Positions 43,970 to 54,124 are shown, numbered from the stretch's first letter. The stretch is 64,000 bases of DNA from Candidatus Kouleothrix ribensis (GCA_016722075.1 JADKGW010000001.1:1054001-1118000); one strand, 5' to 3'. The notes: generated by a model not told the origin, from the letters alone. Numbers and translations: made by a program.

Positions 43970-44410
43970 TCAGTGAGCCATAGCTAACTCCTCGCGTACG
44001 ATCAGGGTAAACAGCTGTGACAGCCGCGCTTGGTATGTATGCTGAATCAGCGCTATCTGGAACCTGGCGACGATTCGCTCCACTAGGTCAGCGGGTAGAG
44101 GTTTTCCGGAGTCGCTGTGCCGAACTTCCTCCATGACATCTTGCGCAATCGTTTCCCATGCCGCCTCACCACCAGATTGTCGATCTCTCAGTAACTGCAC
44201 TGTCGGAGCATCTTGGTAATAGTTCTGTATAACGCGTACACAGATTTGTGTAGTTGTAACTTCTGGATGGATCAAGTGCGGCATGACCTCATCGGCGAAC
44301 TGTTCCAATGCAGGGCCTTTGAAATGCCAACCGCAGGTCATTGCAATGACCTGGAAAAGTGGGAGCCACCGCTCTCGATATGCAATTGTCTCGTTTTCTG
44401 ACAGCGGCAT
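43970..44410 (-). CDS. Unknown island protein with weak sigma-factor region 2 character
   Basis: The start at 44410 (MPLSENETIAYRERW) is chosen because CGGAG lies seven bases before it; the frame is open back to 44554, where an ATG would lie inside an operator palindrome. The 146-residue product has a helical N-terminal half and a C-terminal part (VQLLRDRQSGGEAAWETIAQ; QARLSQLFTLIVREELAMAH) that resembles the first helices of sigma-70-like factors common in Chloroflexota. No region 4 helix-turn-helix is present. The resemblance is by eye and weak. It is divergent from the WYL regulator gene and shares its palindromes. Confidence 0.6.
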   Translation of the reverse strand: MPLSENETIAYRERWLPLFQVIAMTCGWHFKGPALEQFADEVMPHLIHPEVTTTQICVRVIQNYYQDAPTVQLLRDRQSGGEAAWETIAQDVMEEVRHSDSGKPLPADLVERIVARFQIALIQHTYQARLSQLFTLIVREELAMAH

Positions 44411-44469
44411 GGGCGTTCTCCGAAGCCAAAGGCGGATGCGGGTCATGAGGAATCTACCATGATCACTCG

Positions 44470-44561
44470 ACCACGAATGTGGTTTGGAGGGTCGGCGTGC
44501 AAAGACGTTCTCCATAGGTAGAAGAAGCTGGAAAGAATTGACATCAGACCACATTTGTGGT
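44470..44561. promoter_or_regulatory. Two matching palindromic operator candidates between divergent island genes
   Basis: ACCACGAATGTGGT (44470-44483) and ACCACATTTGTGGT (44548-44561) share the frame GACCAC-N4-GTGGTTTG, 78 bases apart centre to centre, in the region between the sigma-like gene and the WYL regulator gene. A TTGACA (44538-44543) lies beside the second site, on the side of the rightward genes, though a matching -10 is not clear. WYL regulators of the BrxR/CapW type bind such palindromes, so autoregulation is inferred. Confidence 0.65.
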
Positions 44562-44646
44562 TTGCTTCTTGTGATATGCTGGCAGCGTAAGGTTGCTGGT
44601 TGGTTCCTTTAGCCGTCATTGCGTTTGTAGCTCAGGATACATCGGC

Positions 44647-45702
44647 ATGTCGACTTCTAGTACTCCTCGTTCTCGCGGCGATAAGCGCAGTTCCTGGGCG
44701 ACATTTCGGCGGCGCCTGGTCTTGGTGCGCCGGCTGCTGCGGGGTTCTGCTACCGTTCCCGAGCTGATCCGCGCCGCTGAAGCTGAGCAGGGAGCGGAAG
44801 CGTATCCACCAGCCGCCGATCTTGCAGTGAAGCATGATCTGCAATCGCTACGTGATGAGTTTGGCTGTGTCATTAGCTATCAACGAGCGCAACGTGTCTA
44901 TATCCTTGAGGAACTGGGCGATCTGGCGCTGCTTGATTTGCCAGATGATGCACTAGAAGCGTTAGCCTTTCTTGATGCCACGTTTCCTGATGATGCACCG
45001 ATTGGTGGCAACGACCGCGTGCGCCTGCTAATTGGTCGCATGTTTGCTCTGTTGCCGGCGGTTCGTCGTGATGCTATCGGACGCCGCTTTACACTGCCAC
45101 GGATGACGTGGTCTGCATCATATACTGAGGATGTGAAGCCACAGACCCTGGATATTATCCAACAGGCGATTTCGCTCCAACGCCAGCTCACCTTTGAATA
45201 TAGCTCGAACTACGACACGGATAGTCAGTCACGACAATATCAGGTCGCCCCATATCTCGTATACTTTCGAGATGGCCATACCTATCTCGATTCAACAGTG
45301 TTGCAGCCGCCTCCTGACCGAGATAAGCTGCTGTTTCGTGCGATACAATTCCGACTTGATCGCATCGTGCCAGGCAAGATTCGCATGGCGCACGAATCCA
45401 TACCGAATGCGCGACCATCACAACCCGTCTATGAGGTCATCTATACACTTGCCCCAGCCGTTGCGCGCAATCGCGATGTCGCGCACTGGTTCCCTGAGAC
45501 AACCGTTGACTATCAAGATGATGGCAGTGCGCTCGTAAAAGGTTATGTGACGAACCTCTGGCAAGCACGCCAGATTTTGATGCGCTATATTGAGCATTGC
45601 CAGGTACTGGAGCCGCCCGAGTTAGTTGAAATGATGCGCCAAACGGTTGCAAAGATGGCAGCGTTATACACAGTACTACCATCTGATTATGTTGGGCTCT
45701 AA
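44647..45702 (+). CDS. WYL-domain transcriptional regulator of the island (BrxR/CapW-like)
   Basis: The 351-residue protein (start MSTSSTPRSRGDK; AGGATA upstream) has an N-terminal winged-helix region (about 15-85; RRLLRGSATVPELIRAAEAE, ending in a DLQSLRDEFG recognition-type helix), a linker of helices and a WYL domain (about 170-265; RQLTFEYSSNYDTDSQSRQY, then RDGHTYLDSTVL), followed by a C-terminal WCX-like part. Such proteins stand at the head of many BREX, CBASS and other defence loci as repressors. Here it precedes the helicase gene by 112 bases, which contain an 8-bp inverted repeat (GTGGCCAT/ATGGCCAC, 45762-45792). Not closely similar to the WYL protein at 30711. Confidence 0.88.
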   Translation: MSTSSTPRSRGDKRSSWATFRRRLVLVRRLLRGSATVPELIRAAEAEQGAEAYPPAADLAVKHDLQSLRDEFGCVISYQRAQRVYILEELGDLALLDLPDDALEALAFLDATFPDDAPIGGNDRVRLLIGRMFALLPAVRRDAIGRRFTLPRMTWSASYTEDVKPQTLDIIQQAISLQRQLTFEYSSNYDTDSQSRQYQVAPYLVYFRDGHTYLDSTVLQPPPDRDKLLFRAIQFRLDRIVPGKIRMAHESIPNARPSQPVYEVIYTLAPAVARNRDVAHWFPETTVDYQDDGSALVKGYVTNLWQARQILMRYIEHCQVLEPPELVEMMRQTVAKMAALYTVLPSDYVGL

Positions 45703-45814
45703 GCCAAGGCCAGAATTACGTATCGCCGTAATTGACCGAGACGTTACACATATCAGGGAAAGTGGCCATAAGTACACCAGGATAATGGCCACGACCTAAC
45801 CAAAGGAATTTCGG

Positions 45815-48800
45815 ATGAGTTACGCTGACGATCTTATACCTACCCGTGCCGCCCTCGGTCGTCGGCTCCTCCTCAAAGGTCTCTACTCCGAGCCTGTCCT
45901 CATTGAGAACATTACCGAAGAAGGCGATCTGCTCTTCCTGCGTGTTCGCACCGCTGATGGCCGGCCTGATGAGATTACACTGGAACGCGACGAGCTACAC
46001 GTCGCATTATCACTGGCACCGACTACCGAGCGAACCTTCGTTGCGCCTGACGATTTTGCGTTGCTGGTTGAATCTGAGCGTATCCGCCTGGCCTACGCGT
46101 TCGACCCGTACTTTGCAGTGTCGCTCAGCGGCGTTCGCCCACTGCCGCACCAACTCGAAGCTGTGTATGAGCGGATGCTGCCACAAGCACGCCTGCGGTT
46201 CTTACTGGCCGACGACCCAGGTGCCGGCAAGACGATTATGGCGGGCTTACTGCTCAAAGAGCTCAAGCTGCGGGGTGCGATCGAGCGGATTCTTATTCTT
46301 GCTCCCGCGCCGCTCACTGTCCAGTGGCAGGACGAATTGCGATCGAAATTTGATGAGGTCTTCGAGGTTATCCGTAGTGACTTGGCAAAAAACCAGCTTG
46401 CCGGCAATGTCTGGGAGCGCTTCCCACAGTGCATTGCGTCGGTGGATTTTGCCAAACAAGATGACATTGCGCCGGGATTACTACGAGCTGGGTGGGATCT
46501 GATCATCGTTGACGAGGCCCACAAGTGTGCTGCGCGGCTGTATGCGAATGAAATCAAACGCACACGGCGCTATGGCCTCGTAGAGCAGTTGAGTGCGATC
46601 TCTGATCGGATGGTGCTACTGACAGCGACACCTCACTCAGGCAATGTCGAACAGTTTAACCTTTTCCTCCAGTTGCTTGATGCCGACCAGTTTGCCAACG
46701 GCGATTTGAACAAGCAGATGATCCAGATGGAGCATAGCCCCTGGTTTCTGCGCCGCATGAAGGAGGAGCTACGCGATCTCAACGGCCACCCGCTCTTCAC
46801 AGAGCGTCATCCAATTACTGTCCGCTTTGAACTCTCGCGTGCTGAAATGCGGCTGTATAAAGCGGTCACAGAATATATCAACGATTTTCTGCCCCACCAG
46901 AAAGGGCGCCGCAAGGTGACAGTCGCCCTTGCACGTATGGTGCTCCAGCGCCGGCTTGCAAGCTCACTCCATGCGATTGCACGATCGCTTCGAAAGCGAC
47001 GTGACCGGTTCGCCGCCATACTAGATGAAGTGGATGGCTTGCGCCCGGCCGAGCAGGCGCGGCGTCTGCAGGAGCTTCGGCTGCTCGATGTAGATATAGA
47101 ACAGGACGAGGATGATCACGAAGAGAGCGAGCTGGACGAGTTAGTCGAAGGAACGCTGGCGATTGAACGTGTCGACCAGCTGCGCACCGAAGTCGCCGCG
47201 CTGCGGCGACTGGTTGAGCTTGCCGATCAAACCCTGGTGCTTGGCGAAGAGACGAAGCTGCGGACGCTTCAGAATCTGCTAGAGGGAACCGATTTCGATG
47301 AGCTACGCGATGGTCGCGGCAAGCTGCTGATCTTTACCGAGCATAAGGATACATTGGATTATCTGCGTGAAAACCTGGAACAGTGGGGCTATTCCACCTG
47401 CGAGATTCACGGCGGGATGCCTGCGCTACGACGGAAAGAGGCTCAGGATGACTTTCGCCGTGACCGGCAGATTTGTATTGCGACCGAGGCCGCCGGCGAA
47501 GGCATCAACCTCCAGTTCTGCCACCTGATGATCAACTACGACATTCCCTGGAATCCAAACCGCCTTGAACAACGAATGGGCCGCATTCACCGGATTGGCC
47601 AGGAGCGCGATGTCTACATTTTCAACTTTGTCGCCGAGCAATCGGTTGATGGCGAGCCAATCGTCGAAGGGAAGATTCTGGCCCGGCTGCTGCTGAAGTT
47701 CGATGAGATGCGGGCCGCGCTTGGCAACCGTGTTTTCGATGTCGTCGGGCAGTTGCTCCGGCTCAACGAGGTCGATCTGGAGGAGATGCTGCGTGAGGCA
47801 ACCTATAATCCGAAACGGCTCGAAGAATATGAGTATAAGATCGCACGGCTATCGCCGGATCGGCTATGCCAGCTCGAAGAAGCCACCGGCGTTGCCCTGG
47901 CGACCAGTAAGGTCGATCTAGCATTGACCCGCCAGCAGGACTACCGCTCGGAAGAACGCCGGCTGATGCCCCAATACGTTGAGCAGTTTTTCCTACGCGC
48001 CGCCGAACGAACTGGTCTGCGCGTCGAGCAGCGTGCAGATACCTTGCTCCGCATCGAGTATGTGCCTGAGCGATTTCGTGCTCCAGCACTGCAGGCAGTT
48101 CGGCGCTTTGGGGCAGGCCAGAACCGTTATAGCAAGCTGACATTTCGCAAAGAGCACCTGGAACAGAATCAGCACCTCGATGCGGAATTGCTTTCGCCGG
48201 GGCATAGCTTGTTTGCGGCGGTCACTGAGGTGCTCGATGCGCGCCTCGAACCGACCCGCCGTGGCGTTGCGCCATTTATCGACCCACGTGCGACGGAACC
48301 GTATCGGTTGCATTTCTTTCGGGTCGAAATCCAGGGAGAGGAGCCAGGCCTACCTGGCCAGGCAGCACGCGCGACAATGGTTCACGCCACACTGATTGTG
48401 CTGCTGGAGCGTGAAGATCACGCACTAGAGCTGGCACCGCCCGATATTCTGCACGATCTGACGGCTGACACGACCGGTGGAACAAACGATATTCCAGACG
48501 AGCAGCGGATCGCACAACTTGAACGATGGATTCGGGTACATATACAGCATGATCTCGCACGACAATCGCGTGCCGCACGCGAGCGTGAGGTCAATATTCG
48601 TCGAACCTACTTGGAACGCTCATTCACAGCGCTGATCAACGCACAGCAAGCCAGGTGGGCTGACCTAATGGCGCGGGTGCTAGATGGACACGAGGAATCG
48701 CGCCTCGCGCGCGATGAGGCCGATAAGCGTGTGCATGAGTTGGAGGCACGCCGTGATGCCAAACTGGCCACGCTCGATCAACTGGCGGTGGTGCGACCCG

Positions 48801-49273
48801 GCCTGACCCGCTACATTGGCAGTGCGCTAGTCACGCCGGCTCAGGATGCCCGGATCGCGCATCTGATGCGTCGGGACGATGATGTCGAGCGCATTGCAAT
48901 GGAGGCTGCCATTGCTCACGAACGCGTGCGCGGGTGGGAGGTCGAGGACATCAGCCAGTTCCAGGACGGAAGTGGTTTTGATTTGCGGAGCCTTGGCCCC
49001 GCCGATGGGCAAGGCAAACGGCCAATTCGCCGGATCGAGGTCAAGGGTCGTGCGGCGATGAACGAGCCAGTAGTGCTGACGCCGAACGAATGGCTTCAGG
49101 CTGGACGCCACGGCGACAGCTACTGGCTGTACGTGGTGTGGGGATGTAATATGGGCAATCCGCAACTTTTGACCATACAAAATCCTGTCCAGGCGCTCGG
49201 GTCGCAGGCACAGCCGCTGGTAGAGGTGAAAGGCTGGCTTCTATCGTCAGAGGCATTATCCACTGGCGGTTAG
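45815..49273 (+). CDS. SNF2-family helicase with C-terminal DUF3883 (DrmD/Hma-type)
   Basis: The 1152-residue protein starts after AAGGAATTTCGG. The SNF2 ATPase has Walker A DDPGAGKTIMAG (Lys139), DEAH box VDEAHKC (Asp233), TATPHSGN, and the helicase C half ending in NPNRLEQRMGRIHRIGQERD. A long helical region follows, and residues about 1040-1140 form a DUF3883 domain (RIEVKGRAAMNEPVVLTPNE) of nuclease-like fold. This build is shared with DISARM DrmD and the helicase of DUF1156/DUF499 cassettes (family knowledge), where it is thought to move on or sense invading DNA. It is the first large gene of a seven-gene series on this strand. Confidence 0.92.
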   Translation: MSYADDLIPTRAALGRRLLLKGLYSEPVLIENITEEGDLLFLRVRTADGRPDEITLERDELHVALSLAPTTERTFVAPDDFALLVESERIRLAYAFDPYFAVSLSGVRPLPHQLEAVYERMLPQARLRFLLADDPGAGKTIMAGLLLKELKLRGAIERILILAPAPLTVQWQDELRSKFDEVFEVIRSDLAKNQLAGNVWERFPQCIASVDFAKQDDIAPGLLRAGWDLIIVDEAHKCAARLYANEIKRTRRYGLVEQLSAISDRMVLLTATPHSGNVEQFNLFLQLLDADQFANGDLNKQMIQMEHSPWFLRRMKEELRDLNGHPLFTERHPITVRFELSRAEMRLYKAVTEYINDFLPHQKGRRKVTVALARMVLQRRLASSLHAIARSLRKRRDRFAAILDEVDGLRPAEQARRLQELRLLDVDIEQDEDDHEESELDELVEGTLAIERVDQLRTEVAALRRLVELADQTLVLGEETKLRTLQNLLEGTDFDELRDGRGKLLIFTEHKDTLDYLRENLEQWGYSTCEIHGGMPALRRKEAQDDFRRDRQICIATEAAGEGINLQFCHLMINYDIPWNPNRLEQRMGRIHRIGQERDVYIFNFVAEQSVDGEPIVEGKILARLLLKFDEMRAALGNRVFDVVGQLLRLNEVDLEEMLREATYNPKRLEEYEYKIARLSPDRLCQLEEATGVALATSKVDLALTRQQDYRSEERRLMPQYVEQFFLRAAERTGLRVEQRADTLLRIEYVPERFRAPALQAVRRFGAGQNRYSKLTFRKEHLEQNQHLDAELLSPGHSLFAAVTEVLDARLEPTRRGVAPFIDPRATEPYRLHFFRVEIQGEEPGLPGQAARATMVHATLIVLLEREDHALELAPPDILHDLTADTTGGTNDIPDEQRIAQLERWIRVHIQHDLARQSRAAREREVNIRRTYLERSFTALINAQQARWADLMARVLDGHEESRLARDEADKRVHELEARRDAKLATLDQLAVVRPGLTRYIGSALVTPAQDARIAHLMRRDDDVERIAMEAAIAHERVRGWEVEDISQFQDGSGFDLRSLGPADGQGKRPIRRIEVKGRAAMNEPVVLTPNEWLQAGRHGDSYWLYVVWGCNMGNPQLLTIQNPVQALGSQAQPLVEVKGWLLSSEALSTGG

Positions 49274-49313
49274 GAATTCAATACCCCGTTAACTCTGTTA
49301 GGAGGTTCATGAT

Positions 49314-49985
49314 ATGACTTTCACATTTATGGAGCTACCCGAGCAAGCCCGACAGATTAGTATCAGTCGTTTGCGCTTACCGCCTCGGGTTCAAAATGCC
49401 TTATCGCGAGCAAGGATATACAAAATTGATGAACTGCTTAGCTCACTTGAGACAGGACTAGACAATGTGAACGGTATTGGCCAGACAGCATTCAATACAA
49501 TTATCGGCGCATTAACAGCACTTGCGAGTGTTGTATCTATTGATGGCAATATTGACTGGACAGCTTATTGGATAGAGCGGGATCTCGAACCAGAAGAGGA
49601 GGTCGAGCAGAACACAAGAACTATGTCTATTGATTTCCCTGACAATGTCAAGCATTTATCAATAAGCCACCTTCATCTTCCAGTTCGTGCCTACAACACA
49701 CTGGTTCGCGCTAATATTCTGGCCATAGAGGATTTACTTATAGCAACCAATAATGGCTTATCAAAGATACAGGGTCTCGGATCAAGCTCCATTGATGTGA
49801 TAAATAGCGCTCTTGCGGTTCTTGTAGATACTATAGGTTCTGATGGTCAACCTAACTGGTATCAGTATTGGCAGCAACGGAAAATTGTGATTATTCCACG
49901 AAACTTTAAGCAAGAAATTTCCTCTGAACAGATTATTACTGGAGTTTTGCAGATTTGCGCGAGCGCACGGGGAGTCGTAGGATAG
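49314..49985 (+). pseudogene. Double RNA-polymerase alpha-CTD-like protein, 3' end interrupted by an IS701-like element
   Basis: AGGAGG precedes the ATG. The product has two homologous units: ISISRLRLPPRVQNALSRAR with VNGIGQTAFNTIIGAL (about residues 15-68) and LSISHLHLPVRAYNTLVRAN with IQGLGSSSIDVINSAL (about 114-166). The pattern of L-pairing, NxLxRA-I-x-x-(I/E)DLL and (I/L)x-G-(I/L)G helix-hairpin-helix is that of the RNA polymerase alpha C-terminal domain. The last 15 codons (209 on) are IS sequence. Joining codon 208 to the DNA beyond the IS (51266-51342) restores 25 more codons and a TGA ten bases before the next gene, giving about 233 residues originally. No membrane or catalytic motif. 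Whether the truncated protein still works is open. Confidence 0.75.
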
Positions 49986-51263
49986 TGCGAATAACCACAT
50001 GAGCCGTGGGAGGGTGCGATGCCAGCGATCGTCGCGTTGCCCCAGGTGGTCGAAGATTTGGTGCGCCAGTGTGGTGACGCCTTTCCGAATGAGCCAGCGC
50101 GGATTCACTTCGCCGAGTATGTGACCGGCTTGATCGTCGCTGAGCACAAGACGGTCAGCGGTATCGCGCGCGAGTTCGCCGATGCGCCCGACCAGTCGTG
50201 CCTGAACCGCTTCCTGACCGAGTCGCCGTGGGATCCCGAGCGCCTGAACCAGCAACGCCTGGAGTGGCTCCAAGCTGACCCGACCACGCGCTATCGGCAG
50301 GACGGCGTCATCGCGATCGACAACACCCTGATCGACCACGACGGCAAGCTGATTGAAGATGTCGGCTATTACTGGGATCATGCGGAGCATCGCCATGTCA
50401 TTGCGCACGACTATCTGTTTGCGAACTACGTGAATCCCTCCGGCAAGCACTATCCGTTGGACTTCCGGCGCTTTCGGAAGCGCGAGCAGTGCGAGGACGC
50501 GCACCCGTTTGCGAGCCATACCGACCTGGTCAAGGGACATGATCGACTGGGTTGTGGCCGAGGACATCCCGGGCAATTTCACGTTCGACAGCTATTTCAC
50601 CAACGCACCGGTCATGAACCATATCCAGCACCACGACCGGGGGTATATTGGCGACCTGAAGTTTAACCGGGTTATCATCGTCAAAGGGCAGGAACAGACG
50701 GTCAGCGCCTGGGTACAGACCCTGCGCCCATGGTGTCGAACGAAATTCACGGTCGGCGAGCGCACGCAATGGTATTACACCACGACCGTGCGCATCCCCA
50801 AGGTCAACCATCTCGTACGCCTGCTTGTGCTCTGGTCGAGCGCTGACGCCGCCGAGCCGCGCAAGGTGCTGGTGACGAATCGGGTGCATTGGGAAGCCCA
50901 CCACATCCTCAAGGTCTATCGACGGCGGTGGACCGGGACAGAGCCCTATCATCGGGACGGGAAGCACCATCTGGGCATGGGCGATTGCCAACTGCGTGAC
51001 GGATTGGGCCAGACCCGGCACATGCACCTCGTCATGCTCGTGTACAGCGCTCTGATGCGTCAGGTGAAGCACGACCGCGCCCTGGACTGGGCTCAGACAC
51101 GCCTGATGACCATCGGCGAGTCCTGTCGCGCCATCGCTCGCGAAACCCTGCGAAAGACGCTCGCCTGGGCCGTCGAACAGGCCCAGCGTGGGATGAGTCT
51201 GCCCGAAATTCAGCATCAGCTTGCCTTGGCGTAGATTCTTACAGGAATCTGCAAAACTTCAGT
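49938..51263 (+). mobile_element. IS701-like insertion sequence, 1326 bp
   Basis: The ends ACTGGAGTTTTGCAGATT (left) and the reversed ACTGAAGTTTTGCAGATT (right) match in 17 of 18 bases. An exact target duplication longer than TTA on each side is not seen, so the precise ends are uncertain by a base or two. It carries one transposase gene with a frameshift. It sits in the 3' part of the alpha-CTD-like gene, in the same direction. Confidence 0.85.
50019..51234 (+). pseudogene. IS701-type transposase with a single-base frameshift
   Basis: The first frame (from MPAIVALPQVVEDLV) holds the first acidic site VIAIDNTLIDHDGK; near 50530 the coding frame moves by one base, consistent with one extra G in AAGGGAC, and continues as DMIDWVVAEDIPGNF to the C-terminal YRRRWTGTEPYHRDGKHHLG, which carries the last catalytic Glu. 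The total would be about 405 residues, normal for the family. A programmed shift is possible but this sense of shift (+1) makes a mutation more likely. Confidence 0.8.
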
Positions 51264-51352
51264 TAATAGTGCTCAGTATCTTGCCGGCCTATATATTGAC
51301 TATATAATATTGTTCGATGAATTCGTCCAGAGTCTGTCGTGAAAGGTCTCCT

Positions 51353-54124
51353 ATGCCCGCCGACCGCCGCCTAATCGAAGACTTCATCCCCATCCGCGAG
51401 ATCAGCGCGGAAGCCAGCCGCGAGAAAAGCCTCCGTAAAGGTCATATCTCGACGTTGCATCTGTGGTGGGCGCGCCGGCCGCTCGTTGCCGCCCGCGCCG
51501 CAGTCTATGCTGCCCTTGTATCTGCGCCGCAGACGCCGGAAGAGCGCAAACAGTACGAGCGCGAGATGATCGCGCTGTGCAAGTGGGAAGTGAGTAATGA
51601 GGCTCTGAATCAGGCGCGCGAGCGTATCCTCGCAGCCAACGGCGGCGTACCGCCAAAAGTGCTGGATATGTTCGCTGGCGGCGGTGCAATCCCACTGGAG
51701 GCGCTACGGCTTGGCTGCGAGGCATACGCTGTCGATCTGAACCCCGTTGCGCACCTGATCGAGTTGTGTACGCTCGTGTATCCGCAGAAGTACGGCTCGC
51801 AGCTGGCCGAGGAAGTTGAGCGCTGGGGCAAGTGGGTGTTGGAGCGAGTGAAAGCTGAGATCGGTGATTTGTACCCTGCGATCCCAGCAAACGACCATCA
51901 ATCGCAAATGGTCGAGCAGCACGATCTCTTCTCGGCAGATAATTCAGAACTCAGAACTCAAAACTCAGAACTCACGCCGATTGCCTACCTATGGACACGG
52001 ACTGTACACTGCCCGAATCCGACTTGTGGGGCTACAGTGCCGTTGGCACGGCAGACGTGGTTGGTCAAGAAGCCAGGTCGTTTCGTGGCGCTCAAAATGC
52101 ACGCTGATTCTGAACAGGACGGCAGTAAGCGCGTGCGCTTTGAAGTAGTAAGTGCGGATAGCGAGAGTGCTTTGGGGTTTGACCCGACCGCCTTCTCCGA
52201 GCGTGGTAACGCCGTCTGTCCGTTCTGTGGTAGTACGGTGAGTAATGATTATGCGAAAATAGAAGGAAAAGCAGGGCGTATAAATACTCAACTCATGGGT
52301 GTTGTTTGCACCAAGAGCGGAAGACAAGGGAAAATATACCTGAGCGCCGACGATCTCAACTCCTCGTTCCTTCCCAACGAGAGCGAGATCGAGACCCGAA
52401 TTGAGAGGTTGTGTGCTGAGACCAAATTAACAGTGCCAGATGAAGTGATATTCAGTGGTGACTCGCGTGCATTTTTTACCCATTTGTACGGTATGGATAA
52501 GTTCGGAAGTCTATTTACTCCACGTCAGATGCTGACTTTACTAACCTTCTGTAAATGGATTCGTAATGCTCATCATGAGATGCAGAGAAAAGGCATAGGA
52601 GTAGAATTCGCAACAGCGGTTACTACATTCCTAGCTATTGGATTGGACAAAATCGCGAGCCGGGGCTCTGCAACTGGTATCTGGCACTCATCACGAGAAA
52701 CCCTTGAAAGCCCAGTTGCACGCGGAACGTTACCTATTACCTGGGACTTTCCCGAGTCTAATCCCATTGGAGCAGGTTCTGGAAATTGGGAAGATAGTCT
52801 GTCTTATACGATCGATACTCTGAGCGGTGTTCAACAATCGACAGGTGTAGTAGTACATGTCTCCCGTATGAACGCTCAACAACTAAGCTTGTCAGACAAT
52901 ATCTTCGACGCCATTATCACAGATCCACCATACTATGATAATATACCATATTCACATCTATCAGATTATTTTTATGTTTGGTTGAAACGCTCGGTAGGTG
53001 ATCTGTACCCTGACCATTTTTCCAGCGATCTAACACCGAAGAAACAAGAAGCTGTAGCTGAACCAGCACGATTCGAAGGAAACCGTCAGAAGGCACGTCA
53101 ACAATATGAGCAGATGATGTATAACGCTTTCCGCGAGGCACATCGTGTACTCAAACCAGGTGCTCCGCTGATCTGTGTATACGCCCACAAAACAACAGCG
53201 GGATGGTCAGCGCTTGCTGACTCTCTTCGAGGTGCGGGATTTGTAATAACAGAAGCTTGGCCTCTAGATACCGAGCTGAAAACTGGCTACCGTGGGTTGC
53301 GCGCATCGTTTGCATCTTCCATATTCATGGTTGCCCGACGACGTGAGCACGAAGATATTGGCAACTATGTCCGCGATGTGCGACCAGAACTTCATTTGAT
53401 CGTGAAGGAGCGGGTTACGACATTACGCTCGCTTGGTGTTAGTGGGGCCGATCTAGTGATCGCCTGTGTCGGTGCAGGGCTTCGGGCCTACACACAGTAT
53501 GCACGCGTCGAACTGCCAAACGGCGATGAGCTTGACGCTAGCTCATTCTTGGACGAGGTTCAGCGCGCTGTGCTGGAAGTCATCCTCGCCGATGTCATGG
53601 GTGTCGAAGAAACCGGTGTCAGCGCGGTAGACAAAGTCAGCCAATACTATGTGCTAGCGCGCTACCAGTATGGTATGGCGGCGGTGGATTTTGATGAGGC
53701 CAACGTACTAGCACGCGGCGTTGGGGTGGAACTGGATGGCCCACGTGCGCTCACGAGCGGCCCTAATCCGCTGATCAAGAAGACCAAAACGACCATTGAT
53801 TGGCGCGATTATCGGAGTCGCGGTGCCAATGAGCACTTGGGCCTGTTCAACGGGCAGGAGCCGCCGCTGATCGATATCTTGCAGCGGCTGCTCTGGCTCA
53901 ACGATAACCACCCGGCCGACATCCCGAAGTTTCTCATGGAAGCGCGGCCGGATGTTGCCCGGCTCAAGCTGGTGGCCGAAGCCCTGGGTGGGAAAGGTCT
54001 TGCGGCAGAGCCCACGCCTGGCGCTGTACGAGACGAGCGCACCGAAGAGCAGAAGGCGATCGGCCGGCTGTTACCGGCTTGGCGGAGGGTGGTGGTGGAG
54101 CAGGTTCAGGGTCGATTGTTATAA
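51353..54124 (+). CDS. DUF1156 N6-adenine DNA methyltransferase, first copy
   Basis: The 923-residue protein starts at MPADRRLIEDFIPI, after AAAGGTCTCCT. The DUF1156 N-terminal part includes HISTLHLWWARRPLVAARAA; the methylase has motif I VLDMFAGGGAIPLEALRLG (about 103-121) and motif IV DPPYYDN (Asp524), the D-P-P-Y form of amino-methyltransferases acting on adenine N6 or cytosine N4. A zinc-like set of Cys pairs (CPNPTCGA, CPFCGS) lies between. DUF1156 methylases occur with DUF499 ATPases and SNF2 helicases in defence cassettes. It would mark host DNA as self (inference). Base composition is less GC-rich than the chromosome outside the island. Confidence 0.9.
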   Translation: MPADRRLIEDFIPIREISAEASREKSLRKGHISTLHLWWARRPLVAARAAVYAALVSAPQTPEERKQYEREMIALCKWEVSNEALNQARERILAANGGVPPKVLDMFAGGGAIPLEALRLGCEAYAVDLNPVAHLIELCTLVYPQKYGSQLAEEVERWGKWVLERVKAEIGDLYPAIPANDHQSQMVEQHDLFSADNSELRTQNSELTPIAYLWTRTVHCPNPTCGATVPLARQTWLVKKPGRFVALKMHADSEQDGSKRVRFEVVSADSESALGFDPTAFSERGNAVCPFCGSTVSNDYAKIEGKAGRINTQLMGVVCTKSGRQGKIYLSADDLNSSFLPNESEIETRIERLCAETKLTVPDEVIFSGDSRAFFTHLYGMDKFGSLFTPRQMLTLLTFCKWIRNAHHEMQRKGIGVEFATAVTTFLAIGLDKIASRGSATGIWHSSRETLESPVARGTLPITWDFPESNPIGAGSGNWEDSLSYTIDTLSGVQQSTGVVVHVSRMNAQQLSLSDNIFDAIITDPPYYDNIPYSHLSDYFYVWLKRSVGDLYPDHFSSDLTPKKQEAVAEPARFEGNRQKARQQYEQMMYNAFREAHRVLKPGAPLICVYAHKTTAGWSALADSLRGAGFVITEAWPLDTELKTGYRGLRASFASSIFMVARRREHEDIGNYVRDVRPELHLIVKERVTTLRSLGVSGADLVIACVGAGLRAYTQYARVELPNGDELDASSFLDEVQRAVLEVILADVMGVEETGVSAVDKVSQYYVLARYQYGMAAVDFDEANVLARGVGVELDGPRALTSGPNPLIKKTKTTIDWRDYRSRGANEHLGLFNGQEPPLIDILQRLLWLNDNHPADIPKFLMEARPDVARLKLVAEALGGKGLAAEPTPGAVRDERTEEQKAIGRLLPAWRRVVVEQVQGRLL

